The notes: generated by a model from the sequence alone, not told the origin. Counted from the stretch's first letter, positions 26,728 through 36,204 are shown. The stretch: DNA of 64,000 bases from Nematocida homosporus (GCF_024244095.1 NW_026250688.1:186001-250000), one strand, 5' to 3'. Program-made: numbers and translations.

Positions 26728-28034
26728 ATGTTCAAGACAATAATTTATTTATGATAGATAGGCTACTTGATTATCTAAACTTTATCTTCACATACCCAAA
26801 ACTACCCTCTCACAGCTCCCAACCCAACAACATTCTTGCTGAATATCAAGCAAAGCCCATACAACAACAGGCCAACCAAGTAACGACCCAAGCCCAATAC
26901 CAAACACCTTCCCAAGAAGGACAGTAGTTGCCATTTAGAAAGCGCAATCTTCAAATTTAAAATCAAACCCAATTCCCAGCTACTTTAAAAATCACGATGA
27001 AATATCGATTTGATTCCAATTCCAATCCAATTCCAACTACTAGATTTCGACCACTACCACCACCATCACAACCAACCCCACCCGATCACAACCAAACATT
27101 CATTGCTTCTTTATCTAGCACCAATGCCAAGCCAATCCAATCCAATATTTGATTCCAGGCAGTCTAGCTCAAAACACTATAACTCAGATAGCACATTTCA
27201 AACCAATCTCATAATGGCCTAGGAAGAGAATACCACGAATGAACAAGACTAATTTCTCAACTCTAAATAGAACTCCCTTAGCATAAGCCATCGCCCACCA
27301 ACTAACTCAATTCTACTTCACCAAAGAACATTCAGTCAAGTCCACAAAAACATTACAAGCAGAACGTTCCAGCAGCTAATCTTCCCATTCTTAACCACCA
27401 AAACTCCACAGGGAAGCCTAATCTAGTCCCGAACTCTATCAAAGTCCGAGTATTATTTATATCCGCCCCCAACCAAACCAGACTTATCCCATCCCTCCAG
27501 CCACTATTTATACTTTAACTGATACAGATCTGTTTCATCTCCAGCCGCACCACCACCAGATTCCATCCCGAACCATCCAATACCCAAATACACACCAACA
27601 CCAGCTCACATTGAGTTTGTAACCACAATTTAATCAACTTAACACAATCTAAATCTAAATTTAATCAACATAATCTAAATCTAATATAGTCAACTTAACA
27701 TAATCTAAATCTAATATAGTCAACTTAACACAATCTAATCAAAAACACAATCTAAATTCAAACATAATCAAAAACCCAACCCAACCCAATCTAACCAAAC
27801 CAAAAACCAATATCAACATAACCCAATCTAAATCCAACTCAACACAACTCAACCCAATATCAACACAACACAACACAACTCAACATAATCTAATCAAAAA
27901 CATAACACAACACAATCTAAATCTAATCTAACCAAAAACAGAACACAACCCAAACACAACCCAATATCTAATCAAAAACATAATCTAAACTTAATCAAAT
28001 CAAAAAACACAATCTAAATTTAACTTAACTCGAT
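26728..28034. other. Gene-free stretch, C/A/T-rich low complexity
   Basis: No gene is supported. From about 27600 the plus strand is nearly G-free (AACACAATCTAAATCTAATC words). The short open frames here are compositionally Pro/Gln/His-rich by-products of that bias. Confidence 0.6.
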
Positions 28035-28670
28035 TTATAAGGTGTAAACATCTGAAGAGATATCCCGAGATCCTCTAATCGCATTCTCATGGGCTTTAAA
28101 GAGAATCTTAAAAGAATCAGGAATCTTACCATTCTCCCGCCAAAGCTTCCCTACTTGCAAGACCCGATTGTCTTTAATACTCGTCCAAATACTAATACGC
28201 ACACAGTTCTTTCGTGGTGAAAGTACAGCCCCACAAATAACTCCAGCTAATTTCTCATCTATAGTAGATTCATTAATCACTAACTCACTACCTTCCATTT
28301 GTACTGTCCGTAGCATACATAGCTCTGATATACAGAATAGTAGTGTATCTGTCCAAACTTGATGGGCTAGTTGTGGTGAAGGTAATTCTAAAACCCATTT
28401 ACCCCCTTCTAAGTTCCTTTGATCTTCCCACATAGGTAAAATATCCTTACGGAAGAAGTGTAAGTTAGAACTAATGGGTAGATCTTGAGTCTCCCCAATC
28501 TTATCAATGATAGCCCAAAACATTTCTGCATTATCAGCTATGCCTAATTGCTGAAGATTATCACTCCAATTGTCCGTATTAACGTACTTCTTCTCTTGAA
28601 AATCATACCAAAGTGTCCAACTTTCGTTTAATTGATGACGTTGACTAACTGGTTCGATACCCATACTCAT
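28035..28670 (-). CDS. Translation initiation factor eIF4E
   Basis: Cap-binding subunit of the translation initiation complex. The 211-residue product shows the conserved tryptophans: SWTLWYDFQEK, MFWAIIDKIG, PMWEDQRNLEGGKWVLEL (cap-stacking Trp followed by the metal/phosphate-proximal Glu), and SIWTSIKDN. Length and order match eIF4E family members. The furthest upstream ATG in frame is 28670, with another at 28664; the frame before that begins at a TTG. An active eIF4E supports normal cap-dependent initiation despite the extremely short 5' leaders implied by the divergent promoters here. Confidence 0.92.
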   Translation of the reverse strand: MSMGIEPVSQRHQLNESWTLWYDFQEKKYVNTDNWSDNLQQLGIADNAEMFWAIIDKIGETQDLPISSNLHFFRKDILPMWEDQRNLEGGKWVLELPSPQLAHQVWTDTLLFCISELCMLRTVQMEGSELVINESTIDEKLAGVICGAVLSPRKNCVRISIWTSIKDNRVLQVGKLWRENGKIPDSFKILFKAHENAIRGSRDISSDVYTL

Positions 28671-28689
28671 ACTATCCAAATACTAAAAA

Positions 28690-28971
28690 GTAAAATATAA
28701 ATGAGCTAGTATGTGATAATGATATAGATATGGGTTGGTATTGAGTTGAGTGGAGTTATGTTGAGTTAAGTTGTGGTATTAGTATTGGATTGGGTGGGTT
28801 TTGGGTTAAGTTGAGTTGAGTAGGGATTGAGTTGGATTGAGTTGAGTTGATTTTGATGTGATATTAGTATTGAGTTAGTTTAAGTTAGATTGTGTTGGTA
28901 GAATGTTGGCATTGAGTTGGTATTAAGTTAGTAGTAAGTTGGTAGTAAGTTGGTATTGAGTTAGTAGGGTG
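28690..28971. repeat. G/T-rich TTGAGTTGAGT / TTAGTATTG tract
   Basis: The plus strand between the eIF4E start and the kinesin stop consists of TTGAGTTGAGTT, TTGGTATTGAG and AGTAAGTTGG words with almost no C. No gene is seen. Confidence 0.6.
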
Positions 28972-30243
28972 TTAGGAGGGGAAGTTGGTGAGGTTTTCTA
29001 TTTCGGACTCGCGGTATTGGCATAGGGTGGTGAAGAGTTGTTTTTGGAAGGTGTTGCTGAGAGTTTGGGTGTGCTGGAAGGATTGGGAGATTTGGTCGAC
29101 TTGGTGTTCGAGGTTGGTGAGAGTGTCAAGTAGGTGCTCTAAAGTGGTGGTTAGGGAATCGGTGGTGGAAATATGGGCTTGGAGGGGATGGCCGGGGGCT
29201 TTGAGATGGTCGAGGGCTTGTTGGAGGCGGATGTTTTCGGTGTTGAGGTACTGGATTTGGGCAATGAGCTTTTGCATAGTAAGTTCGTTTTGGAGTCGGT
29301 CGGAGCCGAGTTTGACTTGTTTGGCGGTATTCAGGAATTTGAGAGTGTTGCGAGTTTCGGGTAGGTTTTCAAGATTGATGGCTCCGATAATGGCTAGTTT
29401 GGCGAAGCCGTTAAGTGAGTCACGAAGAATGAAAGTTAGTTTGGAGTCGCGGTAGTTGATGTGTTTGGAGCGGGTTTCGGGGGAAGAGAGGGCATAGATA
29501 ATACGGCTGAGGTAGAGAAGGCTTTTGTTAATGGTGGCTGTTTCTAAGTATCTTTCTGGTCGGTGTTTTTTGGTGGATAAGTACTCTTCACTACTGGACT
29601 CAATCTTTTCGGACCCGGCGAGATCGACTAGTGTGATTTTAGAAGTGAGTAAGTCTTGGTTGGCAAGAAGGGATAGATGTAAAGTAACAATTAAATGACT
29701 GCGACTGCTAGCCGAATTAACACCATTAGAATCGGTTTTGCGATTGGCTGAACCACGAGTAAGGGCAGCTAAGGCTTGGGACTTATCAGTACACTCTATT
29801 AGGGTTAGTGGCTCTAAACCAACTCCAAGTTTGTCTTCACGGACATTAACAACATTCTCGGGACAAAGTACATCGGCTACTTTTTCATTGTAGATTTCAA
29901 CCATCGAGATATGAACTTTACAGGGTTGGGCAGCAAAGACCTCTTCTATTGCCCGTGGAATTACACCTTGATTTTCGGTTGTGCCTTCCATGGTATAGGT
30001 TTTGCCACTGCCGGTTTGGCCATAAGCAAAGATAGTTACATTTGTACCATTCAGACCCAGTTTGACTAAAGAAGAGATGCTTGAATAGACTGGAGACTGA
30101 TCTGGACCATAAAATACTTGATCAAATTCATATATAGTTGTGCTATCTAGAATAGAACGATCGGTAAAAGAAAAGGGGGTATCTGATTTCTTGCCTTTGA
30201 TACGCAGAAAGACTTGAACTCGATCCATATCCAAATAAAACAT
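28972..30243 (-). CDS. Kinesin motor protein with very short tail
   Basis: Microtubule motor of 423 residues. The motor domain fills most of it: VQVFLRIKGKK, YEFDQVF, the P-loop AYGQTGSGKTYTMEG, switch I NSASSRSHLIVTLHL, switch II LVDLAGSEKIE, TINKSLLYLSRIIYAL, and the YRDSKLTFILRDSLNG motif. After TAKQVKLG about 100 residues follow, with a short predicted coiled coil (QNELTMQKLIAQIQYLNTEN) and no cargo domain. The motor is N-terminal. I cannot place it in a subfamily; a mitotic role is possible. Its start codon lies only 16 bp from that of the divergent Nth-like gene. A second in-frame ATG lies 15 bp downstream (30228). Confidence 0.92.
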   Translation of the reverse strand: MFYLDMDRVQVFLRIKGKKSDTPFSFTDRSILDSTTIYEFDQVFYGPDQSPVYSSISSLVKLGLNGTNVTIFAYGQTGSGKTYTMEGTTENQGVIPRAIEEVFAAQPCKVHISMVEIYNEKVADVLCPENVVNVREDKLGVGLEPLTLIECTDKSQALAALTRGSANRKTDSNGVNSASSRSHLIVTLHLSLLANQDLLTSKITLVDLAGSEKIESSSEEYLSTKKHRPERYLETATINKSLLYLSRIIYALSSPETRSKHINYRDSKLTFILRDSLNGFAKLAIIGAINLENLPETRNTLKFLNTAKQVKLGSDRLQNELTMQKLIAQIQYLNTENIRLQQALDHLKAPGHPLQAHISTTDSLTTTLEHLLDTLTNLEHQVDQISQSFQHTQTLSNTFQKQLFTTLCQYRESEIENLTNFPS

Positions 30244-30259
30244 TTACTATTCATAGATT

Positions 30260-31171
30260 ATGACTGGTACATATGAGTGCAATGAAGTCTTAATGAAGTT
30301 ACATGACTGGTATGATAGGATAGGATCGCCTCCTGGTTCATTTGATGAGGCTATTAAGAAACTCAATACTATTGTTGAAACTCGTAGTCGGCAACTTCAT
30401 ATCTTCTTCTTCCTTCTACTCTACTCTCGCACCGGCTCTGGACCATTCATAGTTCTGAACATGCTAGAAAGAATAAGCGAGGCTAAGCCAAACACTCCAG
30501 TTGGGCGCAAACTACGCGAATTACTGGCTTGGCCGGGTCCTGATGATGGACTTTCACCTGTTAAGATTATGGCCTTAACCATAAGAGATATTAAGCAGTT
30601 GTGTCTGGATAGTATCTCTTCGTATTTGGCCAAAGAGTTACGATTGGTGGCTAAACAAGTGGCTGAACTGGGTGATATACCCAATTCGACTAAGGCGCTG
30701 GTGCGATTGCCTGGTTGTACTTACTTCAATGCTTGCTTGATCATGGAGTATGTTTGGGGAGAAGTGGTTGGAATTCCTATTGGTAAAGGTTGCCGTAGAG
30801 TCTTAGCTAGACTTGGCTGGCTCTCTAAGTCTTTAACTAATAGTAGAGGTGTTCCGACCAAGCTGACTAATAAGCGGACAGAAGAACTTATTTCCCGGCG
30901 GTTTTGGCCTTATGTTTATCCTACCTTAACTAAACATGCCAAGTATGTATGTTTTTCTAACACTCCTAATTGTGAACAATGTGTAGTTAATGACTACTGT
31001 CCCTCTTCGCGCACTAAAGAGTATAAGGTTCACCGATACGTTGATAGTCTTTACGAACAAGGAGTACTCCCACGGCCAGCACCTTCACCTAGTCCGGAAC
31101 AGTCAGTTAGTTCATCTAAAACCCTTTATTCTTTCAGTGAGAGTGAGTCAGAAGAAGAGCCAGAGATATGA
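30260..31171 (+). CDS. Endonuclease III (Nth) homologue lacking catalytic Lys and Asp
   Basis: A 303-residue protein with the Nth fold. The [4Fe-4S] motif is intact, with Cys at 231, 238, 241 and 247 (C-x6-C-x2-C-x5-C). It is preceded by a helix-hairpin-helix region, LPGCTYFNACLIMEYVWG. In active Nth the hairpin reads LPGVGRKTA with catalytic Lys, followed by VDTH with catalytic Asp. Here the Lys position is Phe156, the second hairpin Gly is missing, and the V-D-T-H site reads IGKG (174-177). The S-A-Q motif near residue 56 is also changed to YSR. The base-excision chemistry is therefore probably lost while iron-sulphur and possibly DNA binding remain. The C-terminal tail is Ser/Glu-rich. The TGA overlaps the ATG of the Sua5 gene (ATGA). 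Confidence 0.78.
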   Translation: MTGTYECNEVLMKLHDWYDRIGSPPGSFDEAIKKLNTIVETRSRQLHIFFFLLLYSRTGSGPFIVLNMLERISEAKPNTPVGRKLRELLAWPGPDDGLSPVKIMALTIRDIKQLCLDSISSYLAKELRLVAKQVAELGDIPNSTKALVRLPGCTYFNACLIMEYVWGEVVGIPIGKGCRRVLARLGWLSKSLTNSRGVPTKLTNKRTEELISRRFWPYVYPTLTKHAKYVCFSNTPNCEQCVVNDYCPSSRTKEYKVHRYVDSLYEQGVLPRPAPSPSPEQSVSSSKTLYSFSESESEEEPEI

Positions 31172-32220
31172 AACGTCAATTTTTTCGCAGTCCAATGCAT
31201 CATACGGAAATTCTGTCCATTGACGGCAATTTAGATCGAATTGTAGCGGCTTTTCAAAACAATCCAGTTGCTTTTCCAACTGAGACAGTTTATGGTTTAG
31301 GAGCAATAGTATGGCGGGAAGATCTTATTAAACGCGTATTTGCTATCAAAAACCGTCCGAATGACAATCCGTTAATTGTGCATGTATCAAGTCTAGCTAT
31401 GCTTAGGCGGTGTATTGCTGGTGAGATACCTGCGATTTATCAGGAAGTAATTGATTTGTATTGGCCAGGTCCATTAACTCTTCTGTTTAAGCGAAGTGCT
31501 AGTATTCCTGATTGGGTAACGGCTGGTGGTGAGTATGTGGCCATTCGGATTCCTGATCACCAAGTAACTCTGAAAATCATTGATAAGCTAGATGCTCCTT
31601 TGGTTGGACCTTCAGCCAATAAGAGTACTCGACCCAGTCCTACAACAGCGCAACATGTGCTGGATGATTTAGCCGGTGACATTCCTCTGATTGTGGATGG
31701 CGGGCCTTGCCAGCAGGGAGTTGAGTCTACCGTAATCAATGGTTTAGTCAGTCCGCCGTTATTCTTACGACCAGGTGCCATAACTTTTGAGACTTTACAA
31801 GCACACATTCCCGATCTGGTCTTAGTTGGGGCTAAAGATAAGGCTACTAAAAGCTGTCCTGGTATGCGCTATAAACACTACGCCCCAAGTATTCCCGTTC
31901 TAATGATTCAAGGGGCTTTTAATGAGCAAATAACCAAACTACACCAAGTTTTAGCACAATCACCACATGCACCCCCGGCTATCGGCCTACTTCTACCCGA
32001 GTCACATTTAACAGCGCTCAGTCAATTTATTCCCAATGATAGCAACTACACAATCTACTCACTCGGACACACAATCAAAGACCACACGCATAAGCTTTTT
32101 GACGGCCTAAGGTATTTAGACAGGCATTGTGAAGTCATCTATTGTGTTAGCATTCCAGCAACTGATGAAGGCCGGGCTCTCATGGACCGACTATCCCGAG
32201 CTGCCACAGAAGCCATTTAA
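31168..32220 (+). CDS. SUA5: Sua5/YrdC threonylcarbamoyl-AMP synthase
   Basis: Makes threonylcarbamoyl-AMP for the t6A37 modification of ANN-decoding tRNAs. The 350-residue product has the YrdC domain (about 15-205): AFPTETVYGLGA, the KNRPNDNPLIVHV segment (K-x-R-x-x-x-x-P-L), PGPLTLLFK, VAIRIPDH, APLVGPSANKSTRPSPT, and STVINGL with LRPGAI. The extra C-terminal Sua5 domain (about 230-350) follows the linker SCPGMRYKHYAPS. The first ATG (31168) overlaps the Nth-like stop as ATGA; a second ATG at 31195 would leave 23 bp between the genes and still precede the domain. The two genes form the tightest same-strand pair in the window. Confidence 0.93.
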   Translation: MKRQFFRSPMHHTEILSIDGNLDRIVAAFQNNPVAFPTETVYGLGAIVWREDLIKRVFAIKNRPNDNPLIVHVSSLAMLRRCIAGEIPAIYQEVIDLYWPGPLTLLFKRSASIPDWVTAGGEYVAIRIPDHQVTLKIIDKLDAPLVGPSANKSTRPSPTTAQHVLDDLAGDIPLIVDGGPCQQGVESTVINGLVSPPLFLRPGAITFETLQAHIPDLVLVGAKDKATKSCPGMRYKHYAPSIPVLMIQGAFNEQITKLHQVLAQSPHAPPAIGLLLPESHLTALSQFIPNDSNYTIYSLGHTIKDHTHKLFDGLRYLDRHCEVIYCVSIPATDEGRALMDRLSRAATEAI

Positions 32221-32372
32221 GTAAGACAACCACCACCCTAAAGCCAACTCAATACCACACTAAAGCCAACTCAAAATCAAAACAAACTCTAGGCACTACT
32301 TTACATAAGATAAACCCAAATCAAGATAAACTAAGCAACTGGTTATTTAAATTAAAGAGTTTAGAATTTTAC

Positions 32373-32777
32373 ATGGCTATCTGTCAACTTACTTTAGTCT
32401 TTCCATTTAGAGTATCTAGTCGTGAACATCGGGCCCAAATTAGCACTAGTTTGCTTAGAAAGGAAAACGTAGTGACTTTTGCTATTCCTCTCAATGCTTT
32501 GGTTACAGTAGAGGCAATTCATCCATATACAGTACATTACTCATCAGTAGCCGAACCAACACATCGTGCCATTTGTATCAGTTTCAAAAGTATTAATGAT
32601 GCGATTGCTTTCGAAAAGAATCCAGAGGCACATTTAAGCCAAGCGCCGGCCGATGATCTACTCTCTTTAGATGAAGAGCTTGATCGTATTGCCTCGGAAA
32701 TAGAGAAGACACACGAGTACTGGAAGAAGAAAAAGCGCGGCCAGTCATTTGATGATGAGGGATACCAGAAGGTGTAA
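32373..32777 (+). CDS. Small acidic-tailed protein, weak resemblance to KEOPS subunit Pcc1
   Basis: A 134-residue protein. The N-terminal LTLVFPFRVSSREHRAQIS strand-helix and a later ISFKSINDAIAF segment vaguely resemble the start and second half of Pcc1 (a t6A-synthesis subunit). The C-terminus instead carries an acidic helix (LDEELDRIASEIEKTHEYW) ending in a basic patch (KKKKRG). It lies directly downstream of Sua5, which acts in the same pathway, but that neighbourhood is weak evidence in a eukaryote. An AATTTT box sits a few bases before the ATG. It is a real gene by codon use and start context; the function is unproven. Confidence 0.6.
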   Translation: MAICQLTLVFPFRVSSREHRAQISTSLLRKENVVTFAIPLNALVTVEAIHPYTVHYSSVAEPTHRAICISFKSINDAIAFEKNPEAHLSQAPADDLLSLDEELDRIASEIEKTHEYWKKKKRGQSFDDEGYQKV

Positions 32778-33219
32778 GTAATCATCCAGCACATAACAAT
32801 AAATACAGTCACTTACTTAGTCCAAATTAAGTTAGTATTAGGTTGAGGTGGGTTGAGTTGGGTTAAGTTGAGGTGGGTTAAGTTCAATTTATTGATTAAG
32901 AGGTAAGCTAGTATTGGGTTGGTCATAGATGGACAATGCAGCCGGCGAAGTAACAAATTAGATAGAAACCTGAAGGCTTTCAGGGGTAGTGAGTTGGCTA
33001 GAGCATTTATCTATTTCTGAAGTTGCAGGATAACTGAGTACTATAACTTAATTCCAATTGATCTGCTTATAAGATAGATAGACCGTGTCTTTTTTACATA
33101 CTGGGCTGGATTGAAAGTTCAAATGACAGGCTATCTAAAAACATAAATCTAGTTTAGTAGTTAACTAAGTACATTTTAGCTAATAGAACATTGGGTTTTA
33201 ATATAATTATTATTTTGAA
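32778..33219. other. Gene-free stretch upstream of the M16 peptidase
   Basis: It begins with GGTTGAGGTGGGTTGAGTT-type G/T words (to about 32890), then mixed AT-rich sequence. I see no gene or structural RNA. Confidence 0.5.
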
Positions 33220-33251
33220 TTTCCCTTTTAGGAAATATCCTAATTGGGTAA
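33220..33251 (+). promoter_or_regulatory. Paired TTTCC...boxes before the M16 peptidase
   Basis: TTTCCCTTTTAGGAAA (33220-33235) is followed immediately by TATCCTAATTGGGTAA (33236-33251), a variant of the TTTCC-N6-GGTAA 16-mer. 40 nt separate its end from the ATG at 33292. A five-codon out-of-frame reading frame (ATG at 33251 to TAG) lies between the box and the start. Confidence 0.45.
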
Positions 33252-33291
33252 TGAGTATAAATTCATAGGTCAAATTTTCAAGATCAAACTA

Positions 33292-36204
33292 ATGCTATTA
33301 AAGTTTGGAACGCATAATAACAATCGGTTTACAAAAACGACCTTGTTATGTTGGGGTATAGTTACGATTGGGCTAGGACTAGTGCTAAGTTTCATATACT
33401 TTAGATACTGGGCGGCCAAAGAGAAGATATACACTAAACTCTGTGGGGATAAGGACACAAGCCTTTATGAAGAGATAAAACTTGCCAATGGAATGCGAGT
33501 GGTTGTAGTTAGCAATCCAGATACAACCAAAGCAGCAGCAGCTCTTTCAGTTGGGGCTGGCTTTGCTAATGATCCTACTGAACATCCAGGGCTGGCCCAT
33601 CTTCTGGAGCACATGCTTTTTATGGGCAGTGATAAGTATCCAGAAGAGGACTATTACAGTAACTTTATCGTTGGTAATAGCGGGGTTCGCAATGCATATA
33701 CGACCCTGTTTGAAACCAAGTACTTTCATGCCCTGCCGGCTGAACATGGTAGAGAGGCCCTTTCTATCCTCAGTCGGTTCTTCATTGATCCGCGGATTAG
33801 TGAGAATACTTTGGAGCGAGAAAAGAAGGCCGTTGATAGTGAAATGAAAATGAATCGATCCAGCAGTATTAGTCGTCGGCTTCTGTTGGTGTTGAATTTA
33901 ATCAAAAAGACCCATCCAATGTCTAAATTCCCGATTGGCTCGGAAGAGACTCTAGCTAATGCTACCCGGGCTGACTTAATGAGTTTCTGGAAGTATCACT
34001 ACACACCGAAGAATATGACTTTGGTCATCTTTGGCAAGGAAAGTCTCAAAGAGTTGAAGGGGTATGCTAAAGAGTTCTTTGGTGATGTCAAGGAGCACAA
34101 AGACGCCAAGTGGGAATTTTCCGGGAAGCCTACTCATATCGAACCTACCACTAAACGCGACCATTCTGACAAGTCTTATGAACTTACAACTAAAGAGACA
34201 AGCAACAAGATTGTGTACTATCGGCCGTATAAAGACGAGGAGTCTAATACTCAGCTTGTTATATACGTCTTTTTGCCGGCATTACAGTTTGTTTATCGGG
34301 AACATACTTTGAGCTTTTTGATTAAGATGATGGAAGATAGTAATGATGGGAGTCTCAGTTCAATTCTGCTGAAAAACAATATCACATCTTCTGCTAGTGT
34401 GGGTTCAGACATGGAGAAAGATTCAACTCATTTTGAATTTCACTGCACTCTCCTACATGCTACTCCTGAGAAGATTGCTAGTGTGTTGAACTTAATTGAA
34501 GCTTATCTCAAACTGATCAAAGAAAATGCCTCTGAGAAACTCTATCAGAAGTACGCCAAGCTTATGCAGAAGCAAAAGCAGAATCTGGCGCCGGTTAGTC
34601 AGTTGAAAACCGCCACACAAACAGCCACTAGCTTGGCCTATCGCAAACTTGAGGACGTTTTCACTGGCGATTATGATTGGACTGGCTTCAACAAAGAAGA
34701 TTTTGATTATATTCTCAGTATTATGACCGACCGGTCTAACTGGCTAGTTATGGTTGAAACTAACAATCTTTTCCCGAACAAGCCCCTTTTATCTACTCCC
34801 CATTTTGACGTGAAGTACTTCATTGAAGAAGTCTCTAAAGTAACTGATTTGGATATTGATGCCCTTCAAAGCAAGCTTGCTTGGACAGCTAAGGACTTGG
34901 CAGAGGAAGTGGACTTCTCTACTGCTCGTGGCAAGAATGTCTCATATTCCCTAGGATCAACGTTCAAAAACATCAAAGAATGCGATATTCCAGCCGATAA
35001 AGAGATTGAACACTTTTCCATCACTGAAGATGGCTTCGAAGCCCATTTAATCCACAAGCGAGACATCCATTCCAAAGATGCCCGTATCACTATCTATTTA
35101 GGATCTGATGATATTTATAAGAACATCAGCACCTTTGTTTCTTTCACCGGGTATACGAGAGCATTCCCTAATAACTTCTTCCTTGCCCACAATGAAGAAA
35201 TGCAGATGTCCGGCGTATCGCTTGAGCCTATCATTGAACGATTTGGCGCTGTGTCAATGACTTTCACCGGCAACCCACTTGTGCTTGAAGATCTAATTCG
35301 GATCTTCTTTAAAGAGTTCAATGAAAGGAAAGAAGAGCTGCTTACTCAAACAATTAACGCCGCGATAACCAAGCATAATGGCTTAAAGCAGTCAATTCCC
35401 GCTGAGAAGCTCGCCCCAGGTCTATTTAGGAGCAAAAACTACTACAAGTATCTAGATGATGAGGCTTGCATTAAGGCAGCTCATAACTTAACCATCAAGG
35501 ACTTCTTCTCTATCACAGAAGCAGACATTAAGCTTTATGCCATTGGCAATCTCACTCAGTCCGAATTCGCTCGTATTTGCCAGGTCGTTAAAGCCAATGT
35601 CACGCCTAATGCCCAAAAGAAGTTCGTCTTGCCACAGCCATCCTTGACCCATGTTGATGTGGCCGTGCATGACCAGGAGAACATCGCTCTCTTAGTATCC
35701 CATGAGGTGACTAAGTTTGGGTCAGTCAAAAATCTCATTATCGCCGATTTGATTTGTCGGTTCACAGCCAACAAGTTCGCTGATAAGTTACGAACCAAAA
35801 AATCATACGGATACATAGTCCAGACGGGCTCTATCCCTTTATTTGCCCAAAGCCATCTTATCTGGGTAGTGCAAACCACTTATCCCTACGAAACAGTCAA
35901 GACAGAAATACTAGAATTTATTGCCACTATCGCCTCTTTAATTCGAGATCTCTCCTCTACAGACTTTGAAGGAACCAAACAATCATTGATCGCGTCCTAC
36001 CAACATAAAGTCGGCAACCAACAAGAGTATCTCACCCAGCGCCTCAACTTCTGGCGCTTCCATGGCTTTGACATTAATCATTTCGATAAACTGGCCGAAT
36101 TAACTGCGGCTGTAACCCAAGAGGAGCTGGTCGACTATTGTGCCACTGAGCTTTCCAAAAACATCACCACTGTACTCGCCTCTAGCCAGGTGACTACGTC
36201 TTAG
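33292..36204 (+). CDS. Insulinase-family (M16) metallopeptidase, membrane-anchored
   Basis: A zinc peptidase of the insulin-degrading enzyme/Ste23 type that cleaves short peptides inside a closed chamber. The product is 970 residues, close to family length. The zinc site is complete: HLLEH at 103-107 (in GLAHLLEHMLFMGS), with the distal Glu at 184 in EREKKAVDSE. NAYTTLFETKYFH, the FWKYHYTPKNMTLVIFGKE strand, and the C-terminal half with RTKKSYGYIVQTG (the substrate-binding R-x-x-x-x-x-G-Y signature) are also present. Unlike cytosolic IDE it has a hydrophobic anchor near the N-terminus (about 17-37, TLLCWGIVTIGLGLVLSFIYF), suggesting a type II membrane protein. The open frame starts upstream at TTG; ATG 33292 is the first ATG in frame. 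A catalytically dead paralogue lies at 10309-13371. Confidence 0.92.
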   Translation: MLLKFGTHNNNRFTKTTLLCWGIVTIGLGLVLSFIYFRYWAAKEKIYTKLCGDKDTSLYEEIKLANGMRVVVVSNPDTTKAAAALSVGAGFANDPTEHPGLAHLLEHMLFMGSDKYPEEDYYSNFIVGNSGVRNAYTTLFETKYFHALPAEHGREALSILSRFFIDPRISENTLEREKKAVDSEMKMNRSSSISRRLLLVLNLIKKTHPMSKFPIGSEETLANATRADLMSFWKYHYTPKNMTLVIFGKESLKELKGYAKEFFGDVKEHKDAKWEFSGKPTHIEPTTKRDHSDKSYELTTKETSNKIVYYRPYKDEESNTQLVIYVFLPALQFVYREHTLSFLIKMMEDSNDGSLSSILLKNNITSSASVGSDMEKDSTHFEFHCTLLHATPEKIASVLNLIEAYLKLIKENASEKLYQKYAKLMQKQKQNLAPVSQLKTATQTATSLAYRKLEDVFTGDYDWTGFNKEDFDYILSIMTDRSNWLVMVETNNLFPNKPLLSTPHFDVKYFIEEVSKVTDLDIDALQSKLAWTAKDLAEEVDFSTARGKNVSYSLGSTFKNIKECDIPADKEIEHFSITEDGFEAHLIHKRDIHSKDARITIYLGSDDIYKNISTFVSFTGYTRAFPNNFFLAHNEEMQMSGVSLEPIIERFGAVSMTFTGNPLVLEDLIRIFFKEFNERKEELLTQTINAAITKHNGLKQSIPAEKLAPGLFRSKNYYKYLDDEACIKAAHNLTIKDFFSITEADIKLYAIGNLTQSEFARICQVVKANVTPNAQKKFVLPQPSLTHVDVAVHDQENIALLVSHEVTKFGSVKNLIIADLICRFTANKFADKLRTKKSYGYIVQTGSIPLFAQSHLIWVVQTTYPYETVKTEILEFIATIASLIRDLSSTDFEGTKQSLIASYQHKVGNQQEYLTQRLNFWRFHGFDINHFDKLAELTAAVTQEELVDYCATELSKNITTVLASSQVTTS

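Noticed and set aside
26724..26927. 67-codon plus-strand frame starting opposite the ATG of the 25337-26725 gene
   Set aside because: It overlaps the neighbouring start codon, its tail is Gln-rich low complexity, and it resembles no family.
27010..27222. His/Pro/Gln-rich open frame in the 26.7-28 kb gap
   Set aside because: It begins at a non-ATG codon, and its composition is explained by the nearly G-free low-complexity sequence.
28690..28971. GGGTTAGTATTG words as telomeric repeats
   Set aside because: The words vary in length and spacing, occur in many internal gaps between genes and never form a regular TTAGG or TTAGGG array.
29173..29455. Plus-strand frames across the kinesin tail
   Set aside because: Antisense of a clear kinesin coding region; no start context or homology.
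32373..32777. Firm assignment as KEOPS subunit Pcc1
   Set aside because: Only two short segments resemble Pcc1, and the C-terminal helix differs. It is kept as a weak suggestion.
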